Below, in pieces: positions 54,532-63,955 of a DNA stretch of 64,000 nt. This DNA comes from RHLJ01 sp040222455 (GTDB lineage: Bacteria > Bacteroidota > Rhodothermia > Balneolales > Balneolaceae). Made by a program: the position numbers and the translations under genes. Where the stretch lies: the NCBI GenBank assembly GCA_040222455.1, contig JAVKDD010000027.1, positions 248,001-312,000 on the forward strand. The letters run 5' to 3'. Within the stretch, counting starts at the first letter, position 1; each line of letters begins with the position of its first letter. The notes beneath the pieces were generated by a model that saw only the letters and a list, made by a program, of their open reading frames with translations, had not been told where the DNA came from and searched no databases.

Positions 54532-55905
54532 ATGCCACATTCTACGCCACATATTTTGGTTACCGATGACGAAAGAGCTATCCGAAACACTTTAAAGGAT
54601 ATTCTTGAATTTGAGGATTATAAAGTTAGTACCGCAGAAAGTGGACAGAACGCACTCGATTTAATTGCTAAGGAGCGCTTTGACTTAATGCTACTTGATA
54701 TAAAAATGCAAGGTCTGGATGGCATTGAGACGTTAAAAAAGATTCGTGAAGCTGGACATGAGTTCCCAGTTATTATGATTTCCGGTCACGGAACAATTGA
54801 AATAGCTGTTGAGGCAACCAAGATTGGAGCCTACGACTTTCTTCAGAAACCACCTGATTTAAACCGCCTTTTGATAACTGTTAGAAATGCACTTTCTATT
54901 CAAACATTAACCAAGGAAGTGAATCAAATAAAAAAGAAACTGCCCAAAATTCAAGAGATAATCGGGGAGAGTAAAGCTATTTCCAGAATTAAAGGAATGA
55001 TAGAAAAAGTGGCGCCATCACAATCAAGAGTATTGATAACGGGTGAAAATGGTACAGGAAAAGAGTTAGTCGCTACGTGGATTCACGAAAAAAGTAAAAG
55101 AAGTTCTGGCCCATTTGTCGAAGTAAATTGTGCTGCAATTCCATCCGAGTTGATAGAAAGTGAATTATTTGGTCATGAAAAGGGCGCTTTTACCGGAGCA
55201 AATGAGCAACGTATTGGAAAGTTCGAACAGGCAGATGGTGGCACATTATTTTTAGACGAGATTGGAGATATGCCCTTAGGTGCTCAAGCAAAAGTTCTTA
55301 GAGCCCTCCAAGAAAGCAAAATTACAAGAGTGGGTGGAAATAAAAGTATTTTGGTAGATGTTCGAATTCTTGCCGCTACCAATAAGAACTTAGAAGAAGA
55401 AATTTCAGAAGGAAATTTCAGAGAAGATTTATTCCATAGAATTAGTGTAATCCCGATCAAAGTTCCGGCTTTAAGAGAACGTAAAGATGATATTCCAGTA
55501 ATTGCTGAAGCTTGTTTAAAGAAACTCAAATCTAACGATATTAGTTTTTCATCTGTGAGTTTTTCTAAAGAAGGTCTAGAAGCTCTTAAAGAAAGGGAAT
55601 GGACAGGGAATGTGAGAGAATTACAAAATGCAATAGAGCGGCTTGGGATACTTTCTCCAAAGGATTTAATAGATAAAGATGCGATTGAAAGTGTACTTCA
55701 GTCAAAAAAAAGAAAAACAAACTCATTAGAAAAAATTGCTTCCGAAACAGAAAATTTCCAAGACTTCAAAGAAACATCAGAACGATTGTTCTTAGTTAAA
55801 CAACTAGAGAAATACGATTGGAATATTTCTCAAACAGCTGAAGCTGTTGGGATTCAAAGAAGTCATATATACAATAAAATGAAAAAATATAATATCGAGC
55901 GTTAA
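54532..55905 (+). CDS. Sigma-54-dependent response regulator (NtrC family)
   Basis: This 457-residue activator has an N-terminal receiver with phospho-acceptor Asp 56 ('LMLLDIKMQG') and a linker. The central AAA+ domain has Walker A 'GENGTGKE' near 170, and the sigma-54 contact loop 'GAFTGA' is at about 219-224. The Walker B region is 'ADGGTLFLDEIGDM', and a C-terminal Fis-type helix-turn-helix (about 412-457, 'WNISQTAEAVGIQRSHIYNKM') follows. No partner kinase is adjacent; the multi-PAS kinase at 57822 is the nearest but belongs to another unit. It is co-transcribed with dacB and folD. The target genes are unknown. Confidence 0.93.
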   Translation: MPHSTPHILVTDDERAIRNTLKDILEFEDYKVSTAESGQNALDLIAKERFDLMLLDIKMQGLDGIETLKKIREAGHEFPVIMISGHGTIEIAVEATKIGAYDFLQKPPDLNRLLITVRNALSIQTLTKEVNQIKKKLPKIQEIIGESKAISRIKGMIEKVAPSQSRVLITGENGTGKELVATWIHEKSKRSSGPFVEVNCAAIPSELIESELFGHEKGAFTGANEQRIGKFEQADGGTLFLDEIGDMPLGAQAKVLRALQESKITRVGGNKSILVDVRILAATNKNLEEEISEGNFREDLFHRISVIPIKVPALRERKDDIPVIAEACLKKLKSNDISFSSVSFSKEGLEALKEREWTGNVRELQNAIERLGILSPKDLIDKDAIESVLQSKKRKTNSLEKIASETENFQDFKETSERLFLVKQLEKYDWNISQTAEAVGIQRSHIYNKMKKYNIER

Positions 55906-55906
55906 C

Positions 55907-56797
55907 ATGAGTGCAGAAATCATTGATGGAAAAAAAGTAGCCGTATTAGTTAGGGAAAGCGTACGTGAAGATGTTGAACAGTGGATGACTAAAGGAAACC
56001 GCGCACCTTTTTTACAAGTTGTTTTAGTAGGTGATGATCCAGCTTCTATAGTATATACAGGAACCAAAACCAAAGCTTGTAAAGACGTTGGAATTGAAAC
56101 CAATACTCTTGAATTACAAGACACTATTTCAGCAAAAGAACTAAAAGAAGTAATTCAAGAATTAAATAACGATGATTCGGTAGATGGAATTTTAGTTCAA
56201 ATGCCTCTGCCTTCACATTTATCTCAGTATGATGTGATCGAAAGTATTGATCATAGAAAAGATGTGGATGGGTTTCACCCTATGAATGTAGGAAGACTTT
56301 CGGTAGGGCAACCATGCTTTAAAAGTTGCACTCCAGCTGGGGTAATGGAATTGTTTAAGTATTATTCTATTCCCGTAAAATCAAAGCATGCTGTAGTAGT
56401 TGGAGCCAGCAATATCGTTGGTTCACCTATGGCTGTGATGCTTTCAAGAGAGAATTCATCAGGGAAAGCTACCACAACTATTTGTCATAAATACACTCGA
56501 GACCTAACTCAACATACCATAAATGCAGATATCCTGATTGTTGCTGCAGGGCAACCTCATCTTATAAAAAAAGAAATGGTAAAGGAAGGAGTAGTCATTG
56601 TTGATGTAGGCATTAACAGAATCGCAGACGAAACATCAGAAAAAGGGTATAAATTAGTAGGAGATGTGGATTTCGAATCTGTAAAGCAAAAAGCTAGCTG
56701 GATAACTCCTGTCCCTGGTGGGGTAGGCCCCATGACTGTTGCCATGCTTATGAAAAATACTCTCCTTGCAGCAAAGAAGAGTATTTATCCTGACTAA
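55907..56797 (+). CDS. folD: Bifunctional methylene-THF dehydrogenase/cyclohydrolase
   Basis: This 296-residue enzyme interconverts 5,10-methylene-THF, methenyl-THF and 10-formyl-THF with NADP+. The catalytic Lys region is 'YTGTKTKACKDVGIET', the folate/quinone segment is 'VDGILVQMPLPSHL', 'DVDGFHPMNVGRL' follows, and the NADP loop is 'VVGASNIVGSPMAVMLSREN'. The ending is 'ITPVPGGVGPMTVAMLMKNT'. The start lies one base after the response regulator stop. The stop codon overlaps that of the convergent gene (CTAA at 56794-56797). Confidence 0.96.
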   Translation: MSAEIIDGKKVAVLVRESVREDVEQWMTKGNRAPFLQVVLVGDDPASIVYTGTKTKACKDVGIETNTLELQDTISAKELKEVIQELNNDDSVDGILVQMPLPSHLSQYDVIESIDHRKDVDGFHPMNVGRLSVGQPCFKSCTPAGVMELFKYYSIPVKSKHAVVVGASNIVGSPMAVMLSRENSSGKATTTICHKYTRDLTQHTINADILIVAAGQPHLIKKEMVKEGVVIVDVGINRIADETSEKGYKLVGDVDFESVKQKASWITPVPGGVGPMTVAMLMKNTLLAAKKSIYPD

Positions 56798-57450
56798 TTT
56801 CTATAAACCTGAAAAGGGCTATCGATCATAATTTTTTTACTAGCTTTAGTAAGAACTGTTAAATAATCGGCAAATTTTGGTCTGCCAAATACATCGGTAT
56901 CGTCTTTAACAGTGCCCCAAGCAATTATTTCTGAGTTGCTCTTATCAAAAAGATAAAATTCAGTTTCAAATTGGAGCGCAAGTTGTGGTGCTGCGTCTTG
57001 ATAAGCAAAACTTACACGGTCTCCAGCTTTATGAACGAGTTGAAATTTGTATCCCTCCAAAAAATAAACAAATCTATCTTCAACAGAATTTGTGAGTATT
57101 TCAGAAGGGTAGTTCACTTCTAAGGTAGATATTTTTTCTGATCCTAAGTTTCTTTTTATAAAATCTGATTCAGTTAAATTTAATTCTGATTTTATAACAT
57201 TTACCCGATTTGGGGTATTTGAAGAAAATGAAGGGTTTAACGCTTGAAAGAAATAATCAAGTTCTTGAGTATACATTCTTTTTTTTGCAGCGTCGGGAGT
57301 CCAATCTTGATTTAGAGGTAAAACTGCAAATGAACTTGAAGAGCCGTTTTTCTCAAAATTATCGTTTAAGTATATACTGCTTTTGGGTGAACATCCTAAA
57401 ATAACAGTACTTATAATAAGTAAAGTTACCATACTTTTTGATAGCATCAT
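56794..57450 (-). CDS. Hypothetical lipoprotein
   Basis: This 218-residue protein has a lipobox 'VILGC' at about 16-20. The mature part contains 'SSSFAVLPLNQDWTPDAAKKRMY', 'YFLEGYKFQLVHKAGDRVSFAYQ' and 'ALQFETEFYLFDKSNSEIIAWGTVKDDTDVF', alternating beta strands and helices as in other periplasmic lipoproteins of unknown function. I do not recognise a named family. It is convergent with folD with a 4-base overlap of the stops, and its own promoter must lie in the 57451-57821 gap. Confidence 0.6.
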   Translation of the reverse strand: MMLSKSMVTLLIISTVILGCSPKSSIYLNDNFEKNGSSSSFAVLPLNQDWTPDAAKKRMYTQELDYFFQALNPSFSSNTPNRVNVIKSELNLTESDFIKRNLGSEKISTLEVNYPSEILTNSVEDRFVYFLEGYKFQLVHKAGDRVSFAYQDAAPQLALQFETEFYLFDKSNSEIIAWGTVKDDTDVFGRPKFADYLTVLTKASKKIMIDSPFQVYRN

Positions 57451-57821
57451 TTTCTTTTTTTTCTAAAACTCTTATTGATGAATTATTTCAAGTTACTAGC
57501 ATATCAATTACCCAGTTGTAAATAAATTGTAATTGATATCAGGAAAGTTTGGAAAGACGCTTAAATTGCAAAATAGTTTCAAATACGTTAACTAAAAGAT
57601 ACTTAAAAAATATTACAGACTTAAATAAATTAAATAAGTACCAAAAATTCATTAATTATTTAAGTATAGAAAAGGATTAGATAAATTTTATTATTTAATT
57701 ATAGGTTTCTAATGTATAAATTCACCTTGTATTTACATTCATATTTTAATTTTACATAGTGCATTGGGGAACAATAGATTAAGAAAAGTCAAGGTTCTTT
57801 AAATAAACTGATTTATGCTTT
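57451..57821. other. AT-rich intergenic region with two divergent promoters expected
   Basis: This region is 371 bases, very rich in A and T, with no open frame. It must hold the promoters of the lipoprotein (minus) and the histidine kinase (plus). I see no clear TAnnTTTG box. A loose repetition of ACTTAAA-like words is visible near 57598-57670 but no exact repeat. Confidence 0.4.
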
Positions 57822-60800
57822 ATGTATAGTCAACATATTGATGATACTATTAATACCAATCGAATTCTTTCGGGGAGATATCTGCTAATAATATCCTTGA
57901 TAATTATTTTTACCCTGATTGGTCTATTTAGCCTGAAAATATCTACAGAGGCTGATCAGCTTTCCAGTTCTATAAACGAATTTTATGAACATCCTTATCA
58001 AGTAAGAACTACAATTAGAGATTTTCATTTAACTGGATTAGAAATTGTACTTGAATGGAAATCTCAAATCCAGAAAAATAATTTTGATGAAGGTACAGAA
58101 GAATCAATTAGAGGTAAGTTTCAAAAACTTGATGATAATATTTTATTAATCAATGAAAAATATTTAGGCCCAAAAACGGAAACGTTAGCTCTAACTAAAT
58201 CTTATACTGAGTTAAAAAACTATATATACCCAAATGGTAAAGTTGCTACGAAAGTAGATGATCAACAAAAGGCTCAAATAGAAACTCAACTATTTATAGA
58301 TGAAATTGTAGCTGATTTGCAACCAATTGAACTATTCGCAATCGGCAAGGCTGAAGAGTTTATGTCGCAATCGGTTGTTGAAAAAGGGCATTTACTTGAT
58401 AGGTTAATGCAATTATACATAGGTGCTTCTATAATTTTTATAGTTGGGACGTTTGTTGTTGGGTTTTTAATGACAAAAAAGGATCTGAATATTTTTTCAG
58501 AGAAAGAAAAGTTTAAGAAATCAATATTATTTGCACCCATTCCAATTATGATTCATAAAAACGGAGTGGTTTTACAGTTAAGTAAGGAATGGATGAAATT
58601 GTCAGGATATACGAAAAATGAAATTCCAACGATTGAGGAGTGGAGTAGAAAAGCTTACGGGGAAAGTTATATACCTAGCAAAGAATATATAATGGGTTTG
58701 TATAAACTAAAGGAAACTCAAAGCGATGGTGATTGGACAATTAAAACTAAGTCTGGAGAAGAACGAATTTGGAGATTTCATACAGGACCTTTAGGTAATA
58801 ATACCGTAGTTAGTACTGCTCTTGATGTAACTAATGAGATTCGAAATCAAGAAAAAATTGAACTATTCTATAAGGAAACCTTAAAACTCGCGAAAGCAGT
58901 TGAACAAAGTCCTGTAAGTATTATAATTACAGATGTAAAAGGTAATATAGAATATGTAAATGAATATTTTACTAAACTTACAGGATATAGTTTTGAAGAA
59001 GTTATAGGGCAGAATCCTAGGATTCTAAAGTCTGGGTTGCAAGATCCGGATTTTTATAAAAATCTATGGGAAACCATTTCTAATGGACAAAATTGGTACG
59101 GCGATTTACAAAATAAGGCCAAAGATGGAAGTATATATTGGGAGTCTGCCTCGATATCCCCCATTTTTGATGATGATAAAAAAATAACCAGTTACGTTGC
59201 TGTTAAAGAAAATATAACAGATCGAATACGGATAGAAAAACAACTTATTGAGACTAATAGAAAACTTATTAATGCCCAAAAAACTGGAAATATTGGTAAC
59301 TGGGTTTATGATTTGGCATCCGAAAAAATTGAATGGTCAGATCAACTTTTTGAAATCTATAATAGAGATATTGAACTGGGTCCCCCTACGTTTAAAGAGT
59401 TTCAGTCCTATCATATGGAAAAGGAAGATAGTTTTTGTAGGTTATTAGAAGCTTTAGAACATGGCGTAGCTTATGATGAAGATATTACACTCATAACAAA
59501 ACAAGGGCAGAAAAAATTTATTAGAACAGTTGGTATTCCAGAGTTTGATACTGAAGGGAAAGTGCAACGATTTACAGGGGTTGCTCAGAATATAACTTAT
59601 AGTAAAAATATTGAACTTGACATTATTGAAAGTGAGCGACGGTTAAAGAGAATTACTGATAATATAGAAGGACTTGTACAACGCTACGTTCAATATGAAG
59701 ATGGCTCCGATGCTATTACCTATATTAGTAAAGGCGTTGAACGGCTTCATGGAATCTCCCAAAAAGAGGTGATAACTGATTCCTCTTTACTATGGAAACA
59801 GATCATTGAAGAAGATTATGATAGAGTCGCCAAAAGTATACAGAAATCTGCGAAAAAGCTTACCCCATGGGACTGTAAGTGGCGAATTAAAACTCCCGAT
59901 GGTTCTGAAAAATGGCTTCATGGGAAAGGCTTTCCCATTAAAGACGAAGAGAATAAGTGTATTATTTGGGATTCAATTGTTGTTGATGTGACTAAAGAAG
60001 TTGTTTCTGAACTTTCACTCAGAGAAACAAATATTCGTTTAAATGCCGCTCAAGATATTGCAAGAATAGGATACTGGTCGGTTGATGTAGCTACAAGTGA
60101 AGTTTATCTATCACCCACTGTTAGAGAAATCCATGAAATGGATCATAACGTTAATGTTAATGAAGGCATTAATTATTACAAGGAAGGGTACGATAGAGAA
60201 AGAATTGATTTTGTAGTAAAAGAAGCTATTGAAAAAGGGACACCATATCAGGAAGAACTTAGAATAATTACAGCAAAAAGAAAAGAGAGATGGGTTAGAA
60301 CCAATGGAAGGCCGATTATGGAAGGTGGTAAGTGCGTGCAAGTAATCGGAACGTTCATAGATATAACGGAGGAAAAAGAAAAAGAACAGCAGTTAAAAGA
60401 AAATCTAGTAGAGAAGGAAGTCCTTTTAGCAGAAGTTCATCATCGAGTAAAAAATAATTTAGCTGTTATTTCAGGAATGCTAGAGCTTCAGGCCTTTTCG
60501 AGTACAAATTCTAACGAAATTAAAGAACTTACCAAAAGTGTAAGTAGAATCAGATCCATTGCTAATATTCATGAGCAACTTTACAAAACTGGTAATTTCG
60601 CTTCTATTGCAATACATGATAGTATCAAAATCCAAATTGACAAGACATTATCAATGCATATTGGTGATAGCAAAGAACAAGTTACCCTTTTATATAATTT
60701 GGAAAATATGAGTTTAAACATAAACCAAGCGATTCCTTTTAGCTTGCTTGTGAATGAATTAACTACAAATGCTCTGAAATATGCCTTTAATGGAGTACCA

Positions 60801-61055
60801 AAGCCCGAATTAAAAATTTCTTTGATTAAAGTGAATCAGGATATAGTATTTTCTATAGAAGATAACGGAATAGGATTTGATGTTGATGAATTTAAAAATT
60901 CAGAAAGTACCTTAGGTCATACATTAATAGATGCATTTGTTGTACAACTTAAGGGCACAATAGACATCAGCAGTAGTTCAAAAAAAGGGTCCAAATTTAC
61001 TATTACATTTACTCCAGCAGATAAGAAAGGATCAAGTGTTGCTACTAATTATTAG
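57822..61055 (+). CDS. Multi-PAS sensor histidine kinase (HisKA_2/HWE-like)
   Basis: This 1077-residue membrane kinase has TM helices at about 20-42 and 196-216 flanking a helical periplasmic sensor of about 150 residues. Five PAS regions follow, at about 235-340, 365-475, 485-600, 610-730 and 735-860, including 'VSIIITDVKGNIEYVNEYFTKLTGYSFEEVIGQNPRILKSG' at about residues 366-406. The dimerisation domain 'VLLAEVHHRVKNNLAVISGMLELQ' at about 868-891 carries the phospho-acceptor His 873 or 874. The ATPase has 'LVNELTTNALKYAF' (N box) and 'IEDNGIGF' (G1). It has no receiver domain and no adjacent regulator, so the partner is unknown. Confidence 0.92.
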   Translation: MYSQHIDDTINTNRILSGRYLLIISLIIIFTLIGLFSLKISTEADQLSSSINEFYEHPYQVRTTIRDFHLTGLEIVLEWKSQIQKNNFDEGTEESIRGKFQKLDDNILLINEKYLGPKTETLALTKSYTELKNYIYPNGKVATKVDDQQKAQIETQLFIDEIVADLQPIELFAIGKAEEFMSQSVVEKGHLLDRLMQLYIGASIIFIVGTFVVGFLMTKKDLNIFSEKEKFKKSILFAPIPIMIHKNGVVLQLSKEWMKLSGYTKNEIPTIEEWSRKAYGESYIPSKEYIMGLYKLKETQSDGDWTIKTKSGEERIWRFHTGPLGNNTVVSTALDVTNEIRNQEKIELFYKETLKLAKAVEQSPVSIIITDVKGNIEYVNEYFTKLTGYSFEEVIGQNPRILKSGLQDPDFYKNLWETISNGQNWYGDLQNKAKDGSIYWESASISPIFDDDKKITSYVAVKENITDRIRIEKQLIETNRKLINAQKTGNIGNWVYDLASEKIEWSDQLFEIYNRDIELGPPTFKEFQSYHMEKEDSFCRLLEALEHGVAYDEDITLITKQGQKKFIRTVGIPEFDTEGKVQRFTGVAQNITYSKNIELDIIESERRLKRITDNIEGLVQRYVQYEDGSDAITYISKGVERLHGISQKEVITDSSLLWKQIIEEDYDRVAKSIQKSAKKLTPWDCKWRIKTPDGSEKWLHGKGFPIKDEENKCIIWDSIVVDVTKEVVSELSLRETNIRLNAAQDIARIGYWSVDVATSEVYLSPTVREIHEMDHNVNVNEGINYYKEGYDRERIDFVVKEAIEKGTPYQEELRIITAKRKERWVRTNGRPIMEGGKCVQVIGTFIDITEEKEKEQQLKENLVEKEVLLAEVHHRVKNNLAVISGMLELQAFSSTNSNEIKELTKSVSRIRSIANIHEQLYKTGNFASIAIHDSIKIQIDKTLSMHIGDSKEQVTLLYNLENMSLNINQAIPFSLLVNELTTNALKYAFNGVPKPELKISLIKVNQDIVFSIEDNGIGFDVDEFKNSESTLGHTLIDAFVVQLKGTIDISSSSKKGSKFTITFTPADKKGSSVATNY

Positions 61056-61115
61056 AAGAAATTGTAAAACTGTTATAATTCTATTTCAAAACCTTCATAA
61101 ACAAAAATATTATAG

Positions 61116-61133
61116 GTGACAGTATGCTGTCAC
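61116..61133. promoter_or_regulatory. Perfect inverted repeat, candidate operator
   Basis: GTGACAG-TATG-CTGTCAC is a perfect 7-bp inverted repeat with a 4-bp centre. It is followed at once by ACACCAGGTGT (61132-61142), a second short palindrome. It lies 55 bases before the ATG at 61188 and looks like a dimeric regulator site. The regulator is not in the window as far as I can tell. Confidence 0.5.
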
Positions 61134-61187
61134 ACCAGGTGTGTAACTTAGTGCCAGATAAATAAATCAGCACTAAATCCAATAATT

Positions 61188-61535
61188 ATGACACCATCAA
61201 ATGCACTAACTCAACACAATCTTCCTAAGAAGCCAACTTTAAACTTATTTGTAGCCCCACTACTAAAGCGCATCAAAAAAGAAAGTGCTAACGAATATCT
61301 GGAGATGCAGCAAACCTTTAACTTAATGGGTTGGGGTAAACTTCCTGATGATTTAAAAATCGAGATTTATAATGATGTGAAAGCTATGGTTATGGAACTA
61401 AAAGGAATGTATTCATCGTGCGATTCTTATGTAGAAAGAAGAAGAAATACTGTTCATTTTTGGGTTAGCAGTTTTCAAGATGGGATTTGTACTCTTGAGG
61501 CTGCTATAAATGCGGTTAAAGTAAAAGCTCTATAA
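61188..61535 (+). CDS. Hypothetical protein, 115 aa
   Basis: This small soluble protein has no signal peptide and no recognised motif. It has a basic N-terminal half with 'LLKRIKKESANEYLEMQQTFNLMGWGKLP', then a helical segment 'DDLKIEIYNDVKAMVMELKG', and a C-terminal part with 'RRNTVHFWVSSF' and 'CTLEAAINAVKV'. It follows a two-part palindrome at 61116-61142, which could be its operator. Its stop directly abuts the stop of the convergent membrane protein gene at 61536. Confidence that it is real rests on coding-like composition and the tidy neighbourhood. Confidence 0.55.
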   Translation: MTPSNALTQHNLPKKPTLNLFVAPLLKRIKKESANEYLEMQQTFNLMGWGKLPDDLKIEIYNDVKAMVMELKGMYSSCDSYVERRRNTVHFWVSSFQDGICTLEAAINAVKVKAL

Positions 61536-61545
61536 TTAGCTTTTT
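61523..61545. terminator. Weak hairpin spanning the two stop codons
   Basis: AAAAGCT at 61523-61529 pairs with AGCTTTT at 61538-61544 around an 8-base loop that contains the plus-strand stop. A T-run follows on either strand. The stem has only two G-C pairs, so it is a weak candidate for a bidirectional terminator. Confidence 0.35.
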
Positions 61546-62300
61546 ACCCTATCACGCACGCTTTTTTCGTTCTCTGAGTTATCGTCTAAGATTTCATCTT
61601 CAATAACTATAGATGGATTCGACAAATCATTTATCTTTTTAGAAACGGAGTTAATAATATTCTTAAGTCTTCTTTTTTCTTTTTCAAAACGTGACTTTAA
61701 ATAAATCATCCCGGTAGAAAATCCTATTAAGCCACCAATTGGACTAAATAGAACTGCAGTCGACTTTGGAATTCCTATTCCTTTTAAGGCAATAAGCATT
61801 AGCACTCCAAATAGAAAAGATCCCATAAATAAAGTTAGAAACCTCAGCGGTGCCCAGCTAGATACATATTGAATTTTGGTTTTTCCTTTTTGAGGGGTAA
61901 ATGAAATATGCTTATACCCAATTTCCTGCATTCTTTGTTCCCACTCGTAAGAACTTCCTACATGGCTAATTTTTCCAATACCACCATTTATTTTTCTAAT
62001 CTCCTGAATTACTTCATCCCAAAGTTTTTCGTTTATTTCGCCATCTGCATAGGTAATTCTTTGTAATCTTGAAGTGCCTTTTAACCAGTTAAAAGTATCA
62101 TTAAACTCTGTTTCATTTAACTTATTAAGAGCTTCTAAAAGGGAAGACTTATCAATGCCAACTTCATTAGCTACTTCCAGAAGTTCAGCTTCTGATAGTC
62201 CCTCTTTGTCCCCATATAAATCCTTTTGAGTTTGAATCTCAGAAGCTCTATTCAGAATTATTCGAATTTCTTCTTTATTGAATGTTCTATTTTCTGGCAT
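61536..62300 (-). CDS. Hypothetical two-TM membrane protein
   Basis: This 254-residue protein has an N-terminal helical part of about 60 residues ('KEEIRIILNRASEIQTQKDLYGDKEGLSEAELLEVANEVGI') and a middle soluble domain with 'GIGKISHVGSSYEWEQRMQEIGYKHIS'. Two membrane helices follow at about 150-170 and 180-198, then a basic and acidic C-terminal tail. I recognise no family with certainty; the N-terminal segment resembles the helical region of SHOCT-like modules. It is convergent with the 115-residue gene, with stops touching, and divergent from guaB. Confidence 0.65.
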   Translation of the reverse strand: MPENRTFNKEEIRIILNRASEIQTQKDLYGDKEGLSEAELLEVANEVGIDKSSLLEALNKLNETEFNDTFNWLKGTSRLQRITYADGEINEKLWDEVIQEIRKINGGIGKISHVGSSYEWEQRMQEIGYKHISFTPQKGKTKIQYVSSWAPLRFLTLFMGSFLFGVLMLIALKGIGIPKSTAVLFSPIGGLIGFSTGMIYLKSRFEKEKRRLKNIINSVSKKINDLSNPSIVIEDEILDDNSENEKSVRDRVKS

Positions 62301-62416
62301 AAATCAATTTATGTTTTCATTAGAAGAAAGTTTCAAAATTATTCTAATAATTACGCAAATGTACTAAATTAGATAATTATTATTGAGATCTGTTCATAAT
62401 CCTCTTCAGAAGTTTG

Positions 62417-62424
62417 TATCTTTG
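62417..62424 (+). promoter_or_regulatory. Candidate -7 promoter box for guaB
   Basis: TATCTTTG fits the Bacteroidota -7 consensus TAnnTTTG and lies 30 bases before the guaB ATG. No good -33 TTG/TTTG is visible at the usual distance. Confidence 0.4.
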
Positions 62425-62453
62425 AAAAACCGCAAGCAAAACTTCCCTTTTTC

Positions 62454-63941
62454 ATGTCTAAATTGAATGAAGCTACTCCCTTCGAACGGATTACTCGTCA
62501 AGGGCTCACCTATGATGATGTACTTCTAGTTCCGAATTACTCTCAAGTCCTTCCACGCGATGTAGATATCAGTGTTCAGTTAACACCTACTCTTAGATTA
62601 AATGTACCCATATTGAGTGCTGCTATGGATACAGTTTCTGAGTATAGGTTAGCAATTGCTTTGGCTAGAGAAGGCGGAATTGCAATGCTTCATAAAAATA
62701 TGACTATTGCAGATCAAGCCGAGCAAGTTAGGCTTGTAAAAAGAAGCGAAAGCGGTATGATTGTTGATCCTGTTACTCTGGATGCTGAAGCGACGGTACA
62801 AGATGCTCGTAATTTAATGAGTAAACATAAAATTGGAGGGATACCGATTGTTGATTCAAATGGAATTTTGATTGGTATTGTTACCAATAGAGATTTACGA
62901 TTTGAATCAGAAATGAGTCGTAAGCTCGGAGATATAATGACTAAAGGGAATCTTATTACAGGCAAAGAAGGGACTAGTCTAAAACAAGCTGAGGAAATTC
63001 TGCAATCATATAAAGTTGAAAAACTACCGATAGTAGATTCTAAAGATAAACTCGTTGGTCTTATCACATTTAAGGATATCGAGAAAAAAATGAATTTTCC
63101 AAATGCTTGTAAAGATGAATTAGGAAGGTTAAGAGTTGGAGCAGCTGTTGGAGTTACTGCTGATACAATGGAACGTGTAGATGCATTAGTTAATGAAGGT
63201 GTTGACTTGATTACGGTTGATACCGCTCATGGTCATTCGCAAGGAGTTTTAACTACTGTATCTCAAATCAAAAAGAAATATGGCGATTTAAATGTGATTG
63301 GTGGAAATATAGCTACAAGAGATGCAGCGGAAGCATTAGCAGACGCAGGTGCCGACGTAGTTAAAGTAGGAGTTGGGCCTGGCTCTATTTGTACTACTCG
63401 AATTGTGACGGGTATCGGAGTTCCTCAACTAAGTGCTGTAATGGAAGTAGCAGAATTTTGTGGCAAAAACGGAATTGGCTTGGTAGCGGATGGAGGAATT
63501 AAACAAACCGGAGATATTCCAAAAGCAATTGCAGGTGGCGCCGATGTTGTTATGATGGGATCGATGTTTGCCGGAGTAGATGAAAGTCCTGGAGAGACTA
63601 TCATTTATGAATCGAGAAAATATAAGTCATATCGTGGAATGGGTAGCATTGGAGCCATGAAAAAAGGATCTAAAGACCGATATTTCCAAGACGTTGAAGA
63701 CGATATTAAAAAATTAGTCCCAGAAGGTATTGAAGGAAGAGTGGCATTTAAAGGATATTTAGGCGAAGTAGTTCATCAAATGAGTGGGGGACTTAAAGCA
63801 GCGATGGGTTATTGTGGAACAGCTACTATTGAAGAACTAAAGACAAAGGCTGAATTTGTACAAATTTCTGCTGCATCTTATAAAGAGAGTCATCCACACT
63901 CAGTTCAAATTACAAAAGAAGCCCCTAATTATTCTGTTTGA
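62454..63941 (+). CDS. guaB: Inosine-5'-monophosphate dehydrogenase
   Basis: This 495-residue enzyme oxidises IMP to XMP with NAD+ in guanine nucleotide synthesis. The barrel starts 'TYDDVLLVPNYSQVLPRDV'. Two CBS domains are inserted at about 100-215. The catalytic loop 'GVGPGSICTTRIVTG' has the active Cys near residue 313, and 'VADGGIKQTGDI' and 'SYRGMGSIGAM' complete the site. The flap 'FKGYLGEVVHQMSGGLKAAMGYCG' is intact. The gene appears to be monocistronic, or to be followed by the glycosyltransferase gene 14 bases later. Confidence 0.97.
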   Translation: MSKLNEATPFERITRQGLTYDDVLLVPNYSQVLPRDVDISVQLTPTLRLNVPILSAAMDTVSEYRLAIALAREGGIAMLHKNMTIADQAEQVRLVKRSESGMIVDPVTLDAEATVQDARNLMSKHKIGGIPIVDSNGILIGIVTNRDLRFESEMSRKLGDIMTKGNLITGKEGTSLKQAEEILQSYKVEKLPIVDSKDKLVGLITFKDIEKKMNFPNACKDELGRLRVGAAVGVTADTMERVDALVNEGVDLITVDTAHGHSQGVLTTVSQIKKKYGDLNVIGGNIATRDAAEALADAGADVVKVGVGPGSICTTRIVTGIGVPQLSAVMEVAEFCGKNGIGLVADGGIKQTGDIPKAIAGGADVVMMGSMFAGVDESPGETIIYESRKYKSYRGMGSIGAMKKGSKDRYFQDVEDDIKKLVPEGIEGRVAFKGYLGEVVHQMSGGLKAAMGYCGTATIEELKTKAEFVQISAASYKESHPHSVQITKEAPNYSV

Positions 63942-63955
63942 TTGGACGCTCAGAA

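Noticed and set aside
62301..62453. Purine riboswitch before guaB
   Set aside because: No conserved three-way-junction core or expression platform is visible in this AT-rich leader.
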